DNA of 64,000 nt from Paracyclopina nana. Taxonomy: Eukaryota; Arthropoda; Copepoda; Cyclopoida; Cyclopettidae. The notes under the pieces were generated by a model. That model saw nothing but the letters and a program-made list of their open reading frames with translations, was not told the DNA's origin and did not search any database. Both the position numbers and the translations under genes were made by a program. Shown piece after piece: positions 45,501-57,800 of this stretch (positions within the stretch are counted from its first letter, which is position 1; each line of letters opens with the position of its first letter). Location: assembly GCA_019096065.1 (NCBI GenBank), contig JAGUCH010000009.1, positions 3,358,001 through 3,422,000 of the forward strand, in the 5' to 3' direction.

Positions 45501-47593
45501 ATATTTCACCTACCCACGAATAGGATTAAAACACTATAAGGAATGATAAGAGCAGCATCTCTCCCACAAATTCCAACAACCTGCAACAGCCCCTCCGAAA
45601 CTTGTACAATGGATAATTAGATATTACCAGGCAAACTTTCCCACAGAGAGCATTAAAAAAAGTGCAATTTTCAGCTCGTTTCAGCTGTATTTTATGCTCA
45701 TAGCAACCCATTTTGACCTGTAGTAGCTTGGCTCCAGCTCCACCCCACCCTGTCCCTCGAGCCTACAATATGCGTTACCGGGTGGGTCATAAAAACAGGG
45801 CGACTCCTCGACATAAAAGGAAGACAAGGAGCCGTTAGTACTACTTGTTGCTTAGGGCCAAATCAGACACACTTTGTGACAGACCAGACAAGAGTTCAAT
45901 GGCCAAAATTAAGATTCTCAATTCTCGAGGGACAGCAGCTCAAACTTTGGGCTGGATAAAAAAGAAATCGAAATATTGCTATTTATTTGAAGGAAGAAGA
46001 TTTCAGTGAATCTAAGCAGGATAAAAAATGGCATGATCCGCATCAAAAGGCTATTGCGACTTGATTTTCTGGACCTAATTTTCAACCTAGGCTTAATAAA
46101 ATTTTTCTCAATTTATTTTCTCCCTAATTAGGTTTCTAGTTGGAGTTTTTTCAAAATTTGCCAATCCAGGCTTAAGAGAGAAAAAGTTGGGGGAAATCGT
46201 GCTGAGAACGAATCAAGAGAGTCAAATATTGATCTTGCAAGAATAGAATAGTGGTGCGATGGCGTCATTTATCTGATCAGGGATTAAGGAATTTAGATCA
46301 CCGGTCGTGGCATCATCACAGGTGCATCGCTGATCGCAATGAAAAGACGCCAAAAATGAGACAAGATGCTATGAAATGAGCAAAAGGTCAAAGCCCGACC
46401 CTCACTTTTGAATAGGAACTATTTAGTAAGGCAAACAAACAGCGAAATACGAAAAGCTTTGAATGTGAGCGAGCTGGAATTCCTGCACTGCTTTTGACTG
46501 CCACACACACACACACAGGTTCAAGTTTCAATTATCCCGAATGTAATGACATTTACCGAAAAAGAAAAAAAACTAGAGGAAAGGTCTCACCTGTCAGCAA
46601 CGGACTCTCCTGAAGTCATTCTTGCCTTTTTTCTCAACGAAGCCCAGATCGACGTGGGCGTAAAAGGGTTGATGTTGGCCGTTCGTTTGCGCTTCTTCTC
46701 CGCCAAATCTTGATGTGCCAAAATGTTGGATCCAGCTCCAGGAGCAGAGACTCGCCTATTATTGTCATCAGCAAAGCAGAACCTGGACCTGGCCAATTGA
46801 AGTCTGGGAGCAGACACCGGAGAAGTGACCAAAGGGAGGTTGTCATCAAACAGCCTCATGGCTCTGACTTCATTGGTGGGTGGGGAATGGGGATTCTCCA
46901 AAGGGTCGGAGATGGGAGCCTTTTGGGGCAATGGATTTGAAAGTCTTGATTGGATTCTCGACACTGGCCGCTTGACGTAATTCAATGGGGGCGGTGCAGA
47001 GTTGAGGTTCTTTTGAAGTAAATTAAGCTCAAGTTTGGGCCTCGGTGGGTGGAAGAGTTCGGGCGATTTCTTTGATGAGGAGGCTGGTGGTGGAGGTTTC
47101 TCAGTGCTGGAGCTGCCAGCAATGTAAATCCGCCCCGACCTCGTCCGACAGGGGCTGAATATGCCGGAATTCGGGGTCAGTTGGAGGCTGCTGGACTGAT
47201 CGCCCGAAGCCTCGGAAATGTCGTGGGGTAGCTGTCGGTACTTTGGCTTTTTCGAGGACGGCATTTCCTCGTCTTCTTCTTCTTCCTCCTCCTCTTCGTC
47301 CTCGCCTTCGTCCTCGTTGTCAACGTGGTAATCGAGGTCGCAGTGATCGACAAAATCAAAATTGAGCCTCTTTCGAAGGAGCCCTGAAACGCGAAGAAGT
47401 GACATTGTAGCGAATGTGCGTGATCAACTTCGACACTTGACTCGAGGCCGAGATTGGAAACGAAAAACTCACCTGAATTTGTCGTCGAGGTCGTTCCACC
47501 ACTGCCAGCCTCGCTGACATCCTCCTCATCTTCGTCGAAGGACATCTCTTCAAAATTAAGTCGCTGGTTGATGATCAGCTCGTTCTCATCCAT
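42545..47593 (-). CDS. wee1: Wee1 kinase, inhibitory Cdk1 kinase
   Basis: Six exons on the minus strand, 47593-47473, 47383-46591, 44706-44451, 44317-43821, 43735-43351 and 42832-42545, join in frame to 779 residues. The N-terminal 300 residues are disordered, with a long acidic run near 60-75 and the Wee1-family NINPFTP motif. The kinase domain starts near 357 with a glycine loop EIASGTFGTV and AIK lysine at about 390, the last codon of exon 3. HLDIKPEN (Asp about 489) replaces the usual HRD segment, and DLG (about 595) replaces DFG, both typical of Wee1. YMAPELL is the APE-type motif. A Ser/Gly-rich insert separates HLDIKPEN from DLG, as in other Wee1 proteins. A C-terminal coiled coil follows (about 720-750). 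Family knowledge: Wee1 phosphorylates Cdk1 Tyr15 in the nucleus and delays mitosis. The start is the ATG followed by DENELIINQRLNF. Confidence 0.96.
46502..46517. repeat. (CA)n microsatellite in wee1 intron 2
   Basis: Eight CA units in the 1884-bp wee1 intron (44707-46590). The rest of that intron shows no recognisable feature. Confidence 0.9.
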
Positions 47594-47628
47594 TTTCGAG
47601 GTTTGCACCCGTCGATTTCACAAGAAAA

Positions 47629-47644
47629 ACTGATCATGACGTCA
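47629..47644 (-). promoter_or_regulatory. wee1 core promoter: CRE and initiator
   Basis: On the minus strand TCAGTT (A+1 at 47631) matches the arthropod initiator and lies 38 nt upstream of the wee1 ATG. Directly upstream is a perfect CRE palindrome TGACGTCA at 47637-47644. The position and strand fit a wee1 start site with a very short 5' UTR. Confidence 0.55.
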
Positions 47645-47689
47645 GCGGCCCCAAAATTCGACGACGAAAAGTGGAGCGCGCCGGCGTTC

Positions 47690-47800
47690 AAACGACCAGC
47701 CAATCGGCGTTGAGAATCGGTCAGCTGATTCACCGGCAGCCAATCAGCGCGCGGAATGACGCCAAAAATGACGCGCGCTTTTTCACAGGTCGCGCGCACG
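47690..47800. promoter_or_regulatory. CCAAT boxes and E2F-like sites upstream of wee1
   Basis: Two CCAAT boxes (GCCAATCGG near 47698-47706, CCAATCAG at 47740-47747) are followed by CpG-rich DNA containing an E2F-like TTTTTGGCG on the minus strand near 47760-47770. NF-Y plus E2F is a common arrangement in cell-cycle promoters. No plus-strand gene was recognised, so a divergent promoter is not supported. Confidence 0.4.
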
Positions 47801-47899
47801 CCTCAACGGCTGTTGGCTGTTGTTGCTACGCAAAAAACCTGGCGCGCTTTTTCATCTACATCGACCCACGGCGATCCGGAATGATCCTGCCCGATTGAC

Positions 47900-50800
47900 G
47901 AACTTTTAATTCAGGCAAAATCAGGCATGTCCGCAAAATCCGATTGTTAAAGGTAACGCAAATTACCAATTTACTATTACTTGTTTCACAAAAAAAGCTT
48001 GTTTATTATTACTATTATTATTAAACATGCTTACTTATTTTATAAAGTAATGAAATTTGAATTGGTACCGGAGCGCGATGAGTCACCAAACAACAGGGTA
48101 AGATTGTTGAGCTCTTTTTCAAGCGTTTTAAGGAAATGAGATTATTGTGAAAGTACCAAAATGGATATGCTTTTCTTTCGGTCATCATTTTTAACTTGCG
48201 AGCATCATCGCTCTTGCTTTGGTCTTTAAATCGTTTTCTGAAATTATAATGCACTTGTGAGTGGCCTTTTTAAAATGCCTTTTACCTTGGCCGTATGTTG
48301 GCCTGAATTTATGACGGCAAGCCAAAGTATCCAAATAATGCTATCTCGCAAGAGCAATGATGCATTTCTATGATGGTATCTTCCGAGTTTGCAGCCGAAT
48401 TTGTTAATCTGAGAATGTGACACTTTCCTGGTCCAAATTGGCCATGTGTCCACTTCTTGGCCAAGCCGTGAGTTAAATTAATTTCCGCGGACGAAATGCG
48501 TGTGAAAATCCTCAATTGCCATTTCAATTTGACGATGGCTCGAGGATTCATTATTTTTCATTAATTTTGGTAATGCTGGCATGGTCCCAAATCTCAGACG
48601 ATGAATGACAAGGTGGCAATTTCCTGGTCCCATAAAAGTCGACAAGTTTAGTTTTTGGATCAGCTCAGCCAGCATCGCAATTTGCACTGGCGTGAAAATC
48701 CGCGCTGAAAATTGGCAAATCGTATTTTATCTCCGCTCTATGCAATCAGATTTTATTGGCTTTTACTGCATGCTTGCGCACTCCATCAAGGAGCATCCTT
48801 GTAAAGCCTCTGTTATTTTCTTTTGTTGCAGCAATCCTTAGCTTTCTTGAGGAATTTATCCAACTAGCTCGTCTAGTTTCTCGACTGCCGCAGCCCCACG
48901 GCAAAAAGAAGACCATAGAAAAGCACCAATAATCTGATTTTTCCCAGGCACCACGTTTTCTTAATCTTAATCCCCCATTTAGCTCCCGCCAGCTATTCTC
49001 CAGGTAAGGCCCGCTTCGCAACCAATGCAGAGGACAACCGAGGCCTTTATTTGGCCTCGTGAACGATTCCGATTGATCCTTTCCTATTACTATCTGGGCC
49101 CCGCTTGACATTCATGAGCCGTAGTTGGAGTACATCAGCTATTTTTGAGGATTCCTTTCATCTTAGTTGATGACCTGTTGTTGTCAAAGGGCTCTGTTCA
49201 TGAGAAATGGAATTTTTTAGAAGAAATGTCTCGCGTGACACTTTGTTTTTGCTCTTTCTCATCGGAGAGCCTCGAGCTTCGGTGGTTGAAAGTTAGCACT
49301 GCGCTAGCATCCGGCAAAATAGCGCCGCACAAGTACAAAGGTGAGTTGGCAGTGAGAATAATCGATATTTTGTCCGCATCTGGACATAAGAAAAAGTTGT
49401 TTTTCGCCTTGTTCTTGTTTGCCCGACCTATTTCCACGGCACATGCAGTGGTATATGGTACGCGTATACCACGGCATAATATGGCACCTGCCTACAACCA
49501 ATATTGTTATGCTAACTGAATTTCAACCGATTTTTTCACATCTTTGCTGCATCATCATCATCATTCTCGTTTATCTTTCCCTTTTCGCACCTCTTATCAA
49601 AAATTAGCTGGAAATCGACGAAACAGCAAATTCGCGCGCGTGCACGAGACCAGGTGCATTACTGAAGGTGCATGCGATATGACAAAGGTGCGAAAAAATG
49701 AATGAGTGCTATTTGAAGAAAGATCAGTTGTAACACAATAACGGTAAATTGATAGGAAGGGTCAAGCTCAAAATAACTGTCCATTTAGGGCCCCAATTGC
49801 CGCTAATTATTTATTGATGGCGTACCAGAGCCTCATCAATTACACAAATTGGACACTGAATACCGCTCTCTTTTTTGCGATGAATATAAGGAGCTAAAAA
49901 TCTGGAATCTGCTGTCGCGATTTCGCTCCAGTAAATGCAAACACGTGGCAATAATGGAGGCAAAATGTGCTAACAAATTCTTTAAATCTGTTTCTATTTG
50001 TGTTTGATCAGCAACTCGTGGCATTCTTGCGCGATTCTCTCTATAAGCAAATATTAAGTGGTTCCACCCCTCGGGGTGCCAAAATGGCGGCATTTTTGTT
50101 TTACGGGCTTGGTTCGCGTCGGAACTTTAAAAGAGATACCTGGCTCCATTTACTACTAATGTGTGCTAATTTTTGGCAATATTGTGGAACCGAAATCACC
50201 AGATCACCATTTCGGAATCTGTGCTTAGACTAGCAAACGGTTGAAGCACAAAATCAGTGCTATACTCCAATTTTCTTTAACCTTATTAAGTAGGAATTTA
50301 TATGTAGATTTTTTCGTGGAATCACCACGTGACTTTGGATGTGTTTGATAAAAAGGCTGAATGTCATCCAAAAATAGGCATTGGAAACCATGCAGAATTC
50401 ATGAACGAAAGATTGAATTTGCTTTTGATGTAACGCCGTTTGAAAGCTTTGTTTGCAAAAAGAAAGGTTTCATCGTAAAGTGCATGAGAAAATGCAATCT
50501 CTTTGCTTTCTCTTTTAATGAGTTCGGCTTACCAAAATCTGGCGTAATAGCCCAAAATAAAACTTGATCACGTAGTACATCTCAGCTGATTTCTGCAAAG
50601 CTGCTTTAGGTAAATAGCAAAAAGCTACATATGAAATTACAATTTGGCGCAGGTTTAAAGTTCTCTCGATTTAGATTGAGATATGGTTAAAATCCGGTCG
50701 GAAATCCAAAAAATACCGTTGTTATTGTCTTGGTTTTTAATCCACTGAGACGGTCTTTCTTTTTGGTGACTGCAATAAATACACCGAAAGATTGGTTGTC

Positions 50801-52600
50801 ATTGTTGGAGGACCTCATTTCTAAATCTCCAATCTAGCTAAATCTTCTTCACGCAATAAATTAGAATTATGTATAGCCACTATCTTCTTGGTATGCTCTG
50901 GCATAATAGGTTTGCTCAGTGGTAGGTGTGAAATTGGAGAGAACTTCCTATTTCGCAAGAATTCTGCGCGAGAAAGCCAGTCCAGTAATGTAGCCCACGC
51001 ACCACTCAAGTGAATGTTAATTTTCAAAACAATCCTGTGTTAATCAAATAAGTCAGGTTTTCAAGAGGATTTATTATGGGCTCGAATAATTCAAGGCTGG
51101 AGCACTATTCTTGGGAGAAAATATGGCTGCACCGTCCGTCATTTCCATTTCGAAGTGAAAAATGATCGTCTTTCATTTGCATAGAAAAGTCCGAGTACCA
51201 TGTGCTTTGACACTTGATGGAATTATGGCTCGGCCTTACAATAATCTAAGAGTATTAATGCTGTTATGACATAGAGACCTAATTAAGTTGGTAAAAATTG
51301 CCAATTACGTATTTCAGACAGAGCTCTTGTACTGCACGTATGCGCTAATTATTTTGCCATTATGAAATAGTTACGCTTATTAATTTTGCCTTCATAAGTT
51401 GGCTTTTGGAGACCGCAGAAAGGCTGCAAAGTGTCCAATCTGGACTACAAGCTATATCCGTATTTTTACAAAGATTCAAAGGACAATTTGCATTGATTAA
51501 AACCATCAGTTTTATGTTTATGTTCTAATTAAGTGGACTCCGATTAAAAGAAATTAGGAAAAATAGATAGTGAATGTAGGTCTGACGTTTTTTGCTTTGA
51601 TGACAGTTAATCGAACGTGCTGAGTTTTGAAATGTGCCCTAATGAGTTTTGGGAGCCATCCGATCCGTTATGCGGAAATTAATCCTCTTTCTTCTTGTCT
51701 TTCACAAATCTTTCTTGTAATCTAAAAAGTTGTGCACTTTGCGGTAAACATTCGCCGCAAAAAAGCTTTACCATGGTATTTGCTGTTTCAACAAGGGCTT
51801 GCTATGAAGAGCATTTTCCTCTTTCAACTTTTTGGGGTGGCTTTTCCCGCCCATTTTAACCCACTGTGCACCAGTAGTAATAAACCACCTACTGTGACTA
51901 AAACGGACCCTAGAAATACCGTTCATATTTAAATCTCTCCAATTACCATAGGAAGACAAGAAGAAGATTTTTAAACGGAATTAAAGGACAGTTTGTCAAA
52001 TCGGAACTTTTCATTTCAGATCGGGTTTCAGGAGTTTGAACATCTTGTGAGCATCGGGGAAATTTTTTCGTACCGCAGTGAAAGTTGGCCAAACTTTCTT
52101 AGAAGCTGAAAAGTCGCGCGAGGGATCGATGGGAAGAAAAGCTTTAATTAACAAAATATCGATGCTATTAAACTTTCAAATGATTCATGGTCCGAAAAAA
52201 GTCGAAGAAGACCTTTCAACAATACATGAGCAACTTGTATCAACATTATTCTGTTTATGAAAGCTACATTTGTATAACGCGCGACTTTCTCCTTTCGCGT
52301 TTTTCGTTACATATAAACAGAAGACATAACGAACAAACATGGCAGATTCAAATGTGTCGCGATCATGTATCACTTTTCCTGCTGTTTTTGATAGCTAAAA
52401 TGTCGAATATGTTGCAAACACATGGATTTTATTCTGGCACCAGATTTTAGGAAAGCATTTTTGTATTTTTGGGATCAAATAACGCTGAGGTGCACTTTCT
52501 CTTCCATTTTGTTAGCATTTCGGCGCATTTTTACTGAAATTAGCATGAAGCTACAAATTTCAAAATACAAAGCCAAAAGTTTAATTTAGAAATTACTTGG
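47900..52600. other. Gene desert, no feature recognised
   Basis: Nearly 5 kb with only short open frames (under 125 codons) lacking domain or splice support. A CACAGTGGG-type end on the minus strand lies near 51860-51868, without a partner that I can find. Confidence 0.55.
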
Positions 52601-52601
52601 A

Positions 52602-52820
52602 GAAGAGCGTAGGTTGAAAAACTAGGAGAATTTCGGAAGCGGGATTACGCAAGAGGATGGGAAGCATAATTTCTTTAAAAGTGATCTGATTCATGTAAGC
52701 TCTAGACCGTTCTCATATTGCAAGAAATAGCTAAGGACTGGAAGCATCGCTAGCTGGCATCATTTCTTAAAAGTGATCCATATATATTTAAGTTCTAAAT
52801 AGACAATCGCACATCACACC
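52602..52820 (+). repeat. Dispersed repeat, copy related to 54663-54836
   Basis: Two blocks (52602-52650 and 52738-52820) resemble 54663-54836. Shared words are GTAGGTTG, TTTCGGAAGCG, TGGAAGCATCGCTAG, GGCATCATTTCTT and CTAAATAG. The order of blocks is kept but spacing differs. The type of element is unknown. Confidence 0.6.
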
Positions 52821-53059
52821 CAACAAATTCTTCACTAAAACTGCTTTTAGGTTGATGCTGCTGAAATAGCTGAGGTGCAATCAGCATTTTTGAAAATGAA
52901 GTGTGCAATTATGAGCGCACTCCTTAGAGTGGCCCCATCGATGATCATAGTTAAAATCAACAGACCTTAATGGCTAAACTACGGCTGATTTTGGTTAAAG
53001 CCAGGGCCATCCACTATGACAATTCTAGACGGAAGTATGCAAGTTAATTCACTAAGCTT

Positions 53060-53204
53060 GGCTCATTATCTTCCGCGTCTTTGATCGTAGCATGGTTGCG
53101 GTTGTTATCGGTTCTTATTTACTGACGAGGTTGCGATGTCAGTAAATAAGAAGCGATAACAACCGTGAGCATGTCACGATCAAAGACGCGGAAGATAATG
53201 AGCC
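53060..53204. mobile_element. 145-bp near-perfect palindrome, copy 1
   Basis: The two halves are inverted repeats along almost their full length, beginning GGCTCATTATCTTCCGCG, with about 17 bp of loop around GACGAGGTTGCGATGTC. CTT flanks both ends (53057-53059 and 53205-53207). It has no coding capacity. A second copy with about seven differences lies 946 bp away. A foldback DNA transposon making a 3-bp duplication is the simplest reading; the superfamily is unknown. Confidence 0.8.
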
Positions 53205-53904
53205 CTTATTTTAGTTCTTTCGTCATTTGTGCGGTGGCGCATATGCTGCTTGCTTCAATGAAAAAGCGGGAAATTCAAATTTAGATTTTAGCGCCAATTT
53301 TTTAGTGCTCGAGTGGGAGGAGCCTGTTAATCAGCTTTACCAGACATGGAATTTTTACTTCAAGAATTGTTTAAATATGGCGTTTTCTATCATCTGACAG
53401 CTTTTTTGTGAAACTCACGATTCATAGAACTCTACTTTTTTCGTCAGAAGCCCTTCCATAGCATAGTCAGATGAAGTGTAGAAGTACAGCTGAGATAAGG
53501 GGTCACCTTACATTATAGATCATCTTGGTTAAAGCAAAATAGATTTTGCTTCACTTAAACTACTTTTAGCTAAAACGATTTAGGATTTTAGCTAAACCAA
53601 ACTGAAAAATTAGTTTGGTTCCCTTATAATGGCAGTTTGTTACAATTAATTGCTAACATTCTATGTATATTGGTCAAAACCAATAAGATTGCATTTTTCT
53701 TTTGCTTTATAAGAAGCTTTTATTGAGGCCAATTGTTCAATTCTTTTTATTGAAAACTCCATCTAAATGGTTTCCTTGAATCCAAAATTTACTTATAGGG
53801 AGTTCACCTAGCTAAGCTTGGGCTATGCCTCGTTTCCTTAAAATCATACGGCATCCTTAAATGAAATGCCTAAGTTTTCATACTTCTGATGGGCTCTTAC
53901 CTTA

Positions 53905-54275
53905 GGATCCACAACGGACCCGGACTAGAGTTACTACAGTGACGGACCCGGACAAGTATCAACGCCGGACCCGGAATAGAATCTATTGCCACAACATACT
54001 ACCAGGGCTCATTATCTTCCGCGTCTTTGATCGTAGCATGGTTGCGGTTGTTATCGGTTCTTATTTTCTGACTAGGTTGCAATGTCAGTAAATAAGAAGC
54101 GATAACTACCGTAACCATGCCACGATCAAAGACGCGGAAGATAATGAGCCCAGGAATAGAAACTACTGTGACAGAATCGGAATAGGATTTACTGAGTAAC
54201 ATAACAGGAATAGCATCTAAAACAGACCTGTACTTACATACTACAAAGACAGAACAGGAATAGAACTTACAAGAC
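53905..54275 (+). repeat. Degenerate minisatellite interrupted by palindrome copy 2
   Basis: Imperfect units of roughly 25-40 bp contain CGGACCCGGA or AGAATAGAAC-type words (GGACCCGGACTAGAG, GGACCCGGAATAGAA, CAGGAATAGAA, CGGAATAGGA). The array runs on both sides of the palindrome at 54006-54150, so the palindrome inserted into it. Confidence 0.65.
54006..54150. mobile_element. 145-bp near-perfect palindrome, copy 2
   Basis: Same length and ends as copy 1 (GGCTCATTATCTTCCGCG and its complement). CAG flanks both sides (54003-54005 and 54151-54153). It interrupts the minisatellite, which supports insertion rather than local duplication. Confidence 0.8.
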
Positions 54276-54446
54276 TGAAACTAGGCCAGCAAAGTTAGTG
54301 AATACATCAGGTAGATAATTCAGCTAAGTAATTAAGGTCATGACAAATAAGATATACTGAAGTATGCAACAAGTCCTCTAAGTCTTGGACATGTTTTTCA
54401 GTCAGTCAAGTACTGTGGCACAAAAAGTCATAGTCTAAAATGCATT

Positions 54447-54584
54447 AGGCAAGTCCTGAAGTTTGAGGCAAGTCTTAAAGTTAGAGGCAAGTCCTGAAGT
54501 TTTGGCCAAGTCCTGAAGTATTGGCCAAGTCCTGAAGTTAAAGACAATTAAGTCCTGAAGTTTGAGGCAAGTCTTGAAGTTTGA
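54447..54584 (+). repeat. Tandem array of a ~20-bp unit
   Basis: About seven units built on CAAGTCCTGAAGTTTGAGG, with variants such as TTGGC or TTAAAG for the last bases and one unit with a short insertion. No gene context is visible. Confidence 0.85.
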
Positions 54585-54662
54585 TGCGCGAGATAGTATA
54601 AGCGCGCAAACTGCCTTGCTTACCTTATAGAAATGTTTATGAGAACAAGCAATGACTTCACT

Positions 54663-54836
54663 TAGAGCGGAGTGTAGGTTGCAAAATTATGAGAAAGGTT
54701 TTTTCGGAAGCGAGGCTAAGCGCAAGTGGATTGGAAACGTGGATTGGAAGCATCGCTAGTAGGCATCATTTCTTGAAAAGTATATCTGATATATGTATAT
54801 TATAGCTCTAAATAGCCAATCGCAAATCACATCCAA
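54663..54836 (+). repeat. Dispersed repeat, copy related to 52602-52820
   Basis: Carries the same ordered words as the copy at 52602-52820, more compactly arranged. The two copies bracket the palindromes and tandem arrays. Confidence 0.6.
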
Positions 54837-54839
54837 ACT

Positions 54840-57800
54840 GCGATATGAGAACGCACTTTACTATAGCACTCAGTCTGACTGAGCTGTGGTAGGCTTCAAG
54901 ACAAAATTAATAGAATTCTGTGGATTTCACTTCCAAAAATTTGCATACCCAACCTTAAATTAGCAAAAAATGCCTAAATTGCATACTTTTTGAAAAAAGA
55001 ACTTATCTGGGAGCTCTGTTTAAAAAGCGAGAGATTAGCTCGCTTCCATACGTCACTTGAGCTCACGCGCTAGTAAGAACTACAAGCGCCACCGCAGCTA
55101 AGACAAACAGAAATGGTGATTTTTGCATGCAAACCTTGCGTCATGAACTCACTTACGAGACCCCCTGAAAAAATCAGTTGTTTTTATTGAATGTTGAGTG
55201 GTATAGCTGGTTTCGTAGATTGCTCAGTTTTTTTAGCTTTGCTCAATTTTTTGATCTTTTTTTGTTTTTTCAAGCATATTCGCCCTAAAAAACGACTCTG
55301 TGTATAAAGCTGAGCCGTTTGAGAGAAAAAGTGAGCGACTTTCAATTGACATTAAGCAATATATTTCCTCACACTGCACTGTGGCAATCTTTTCAGCAGA
55401 ATTGGCCATTAGAATTCCCTTTCAAACACGTGCTAGTGGTTTTCTAAAGGCTTTCTCGCAAAAGGCACATTAATTTGCAAAGCTACAAAACGCGTGGCAT
55501 TTCAGAATTTTGATCAATTCCAAAAGGAGAAAACAAGTGCTCATCTTCAAGGGGTGCCTACATATTGAATGTGCTGTTCTAAGTTTGGAAGCAAATCCCT
55601 TAGTTTCTTGGGAGTTGCTCTAATCTTGAGCCTGGTTTTTCCCCCAAATAAGTTATTGCTACAGCAAATAAGAAGCTCAGATCCTTCTTTGGCAGGATGA
55701 CTGCTTCCAGTTACTCCATTATGGAGCAGGTGTTGGCCAATTTTTCTTCACAAATCCATTTTGATGGAGTTGAATTAATCTTGGCTGTAGAATTCATTAA
55801 GTCTCTCAATCATTTTGACATGCATCCGGTCGGCCGCAAGATGGCGTGGCATATAAAGAAGCAATCAATTTTAAAGTGCTCCAAATCAATTTTCATCAAC
55901 TCTGCTATTTATGACAAGCATTCTGTACTATATTGACTCAATACATCGCGCGTGAGAGATATTGGCAGATGTTAAAATCCAGTAGATTTCCTGACCCAAG
56001 ATTAACAGCAGCCTACTGTATGTGACCGGCGCGCTAGTCTACTCCAAATGCAGGTGTCATCTTCAAAATATAGAGGAGAGCAGCTAAAAGTAGAAACTTG
56101 ATCTGAGAGCAACTGTTAAATGTCCAGACATCTTCCAGACTTTCGCTGTGATTGTTTTCTTTTTAAAAACTGACAGGAAGCGCTCGTTGACCGGCAAGCA
56201 GCTAGCTGTAGCAGGCCAGCGCCGGTCATTAGTAAAAATCCATTATAGCAGGAAGTCGTTGCCGGTCTTGACCTCCCCTGACCTCAAGAAGCGACAGTGT
56301 TAAAAGGAACTCAGCTGTCCCTTTATTTACTAACAATCGGCCAACCAATTCCCACCCGCATGCCGGTCAAATGAGCTGACCTGCACGCCGGATACAGGGT
56401 CTTAGCTAGGTCAACGTTGCGTTGGGAAGATTTTATCGCTAGCAAATTGCTTCCTACTCGTAAATGGATTTGATTGTCGACTGTAAAGGACTTTTAGAAA
56501 AAGGACAACATTATGAGCCTCTTTTCCTGTGTTCTGAATCTCGAGCGGGCAAATAATTGATGGCAAAATTCTTCTTTTTCAAAAATCAATTTAAATGTTT
56601 GAGATCCTACCATTCATCGGTTTCGCCGAAAAGAAAGGTTTTGACATTGAGCTTCCTGAGCTGAAGTGGCGGCGATCGCCTTTTAAGGAGATCTGGGTCT
56701 GGTCAGTCGAGCCGGTCAACAGCCATTTTAAAGTGCAAAAGGGTCAATGTACCCTGCCTATTTAACAGATCATTGGAGAGCCCTTGAGCAGCTGTTTTTA
56801 GCTTACTAGTAGACTTTCCTTCACTGATTGCTGAAGTTCCAATATTCAAGAAACTTTGAGACTCCCTGCATGTGATGTGAAATTACAAAACTTGGTACAT
56901 TTTGGCCTCAGCACTTCCATAATACATATGACCTTACTGTAATCGTGTATTTTTTTCCTGGCATGGCCGCTTATTTTTAGATTTTTAGGTACAAAAAGCT
57001 ACAATTAGACACTATGCTTTTATATCAAATTCTTTTGGAGAAAAGAGATTTCCTAAAATACTACAACATCCATTCTGCTACTTTTCCAAGAAGAAAACTT
57101 GAAACCTAAGCGGTATGATTCCATTTACGAGACATGAAAGTATTTCCAGAGAAATCCCTTCATCGGCAGCATTTTTAAATCTATCGTTCCCTGTCATTAT
57201 CTGTTGCCGCGATCGTTGTCACTGATCCAGGTTGAACAACACAATTATTGTGAAATGGCCACAATGCTCCCTTTTGGCCACCCAAATGTGTCAAATGAGA
57301 CACACAGAGCCCATTGTGGCCATTATTATGGGTCGCAAAAACTGGTACACTTGTTGGCATTGCTATACATCTATAGGGGTCATTGAGCTCCAGGACAATT
57401 TTTAAAAGGGGGAGCGTTCAAAAAGAGATCGACAGGCGTGAAAATTACATAAATTTGCCTCTCGCATCATTGGAAATCTTGCAGTTTTTGCAATATTCTC
57501 CCATGAAAAAAACTATCTGCCAACAAAACTTTCTGCTCTCTATGTATTTTTTTGTAGGAAAACTTTTTCATACTTGTCGAGCTGCTTTTGCAGTAAATTA
57601 GGCTTTTTTCGATTAGCAACGTATACTTTGGATTTTAGGTTCGGTTCTGAAGTAATACGAAAAACGGCTACCAAAAAGCCTGTTATTGAAAAGTACTTGT
57701 AATATTTACAAGTACTCAGCAGATAGCATGACATGGCCGTGAAAATGCTTCGAAAGGAGGAAAACGAAATAAAGTATAAAATAAAATTTCCGGTGACGCC

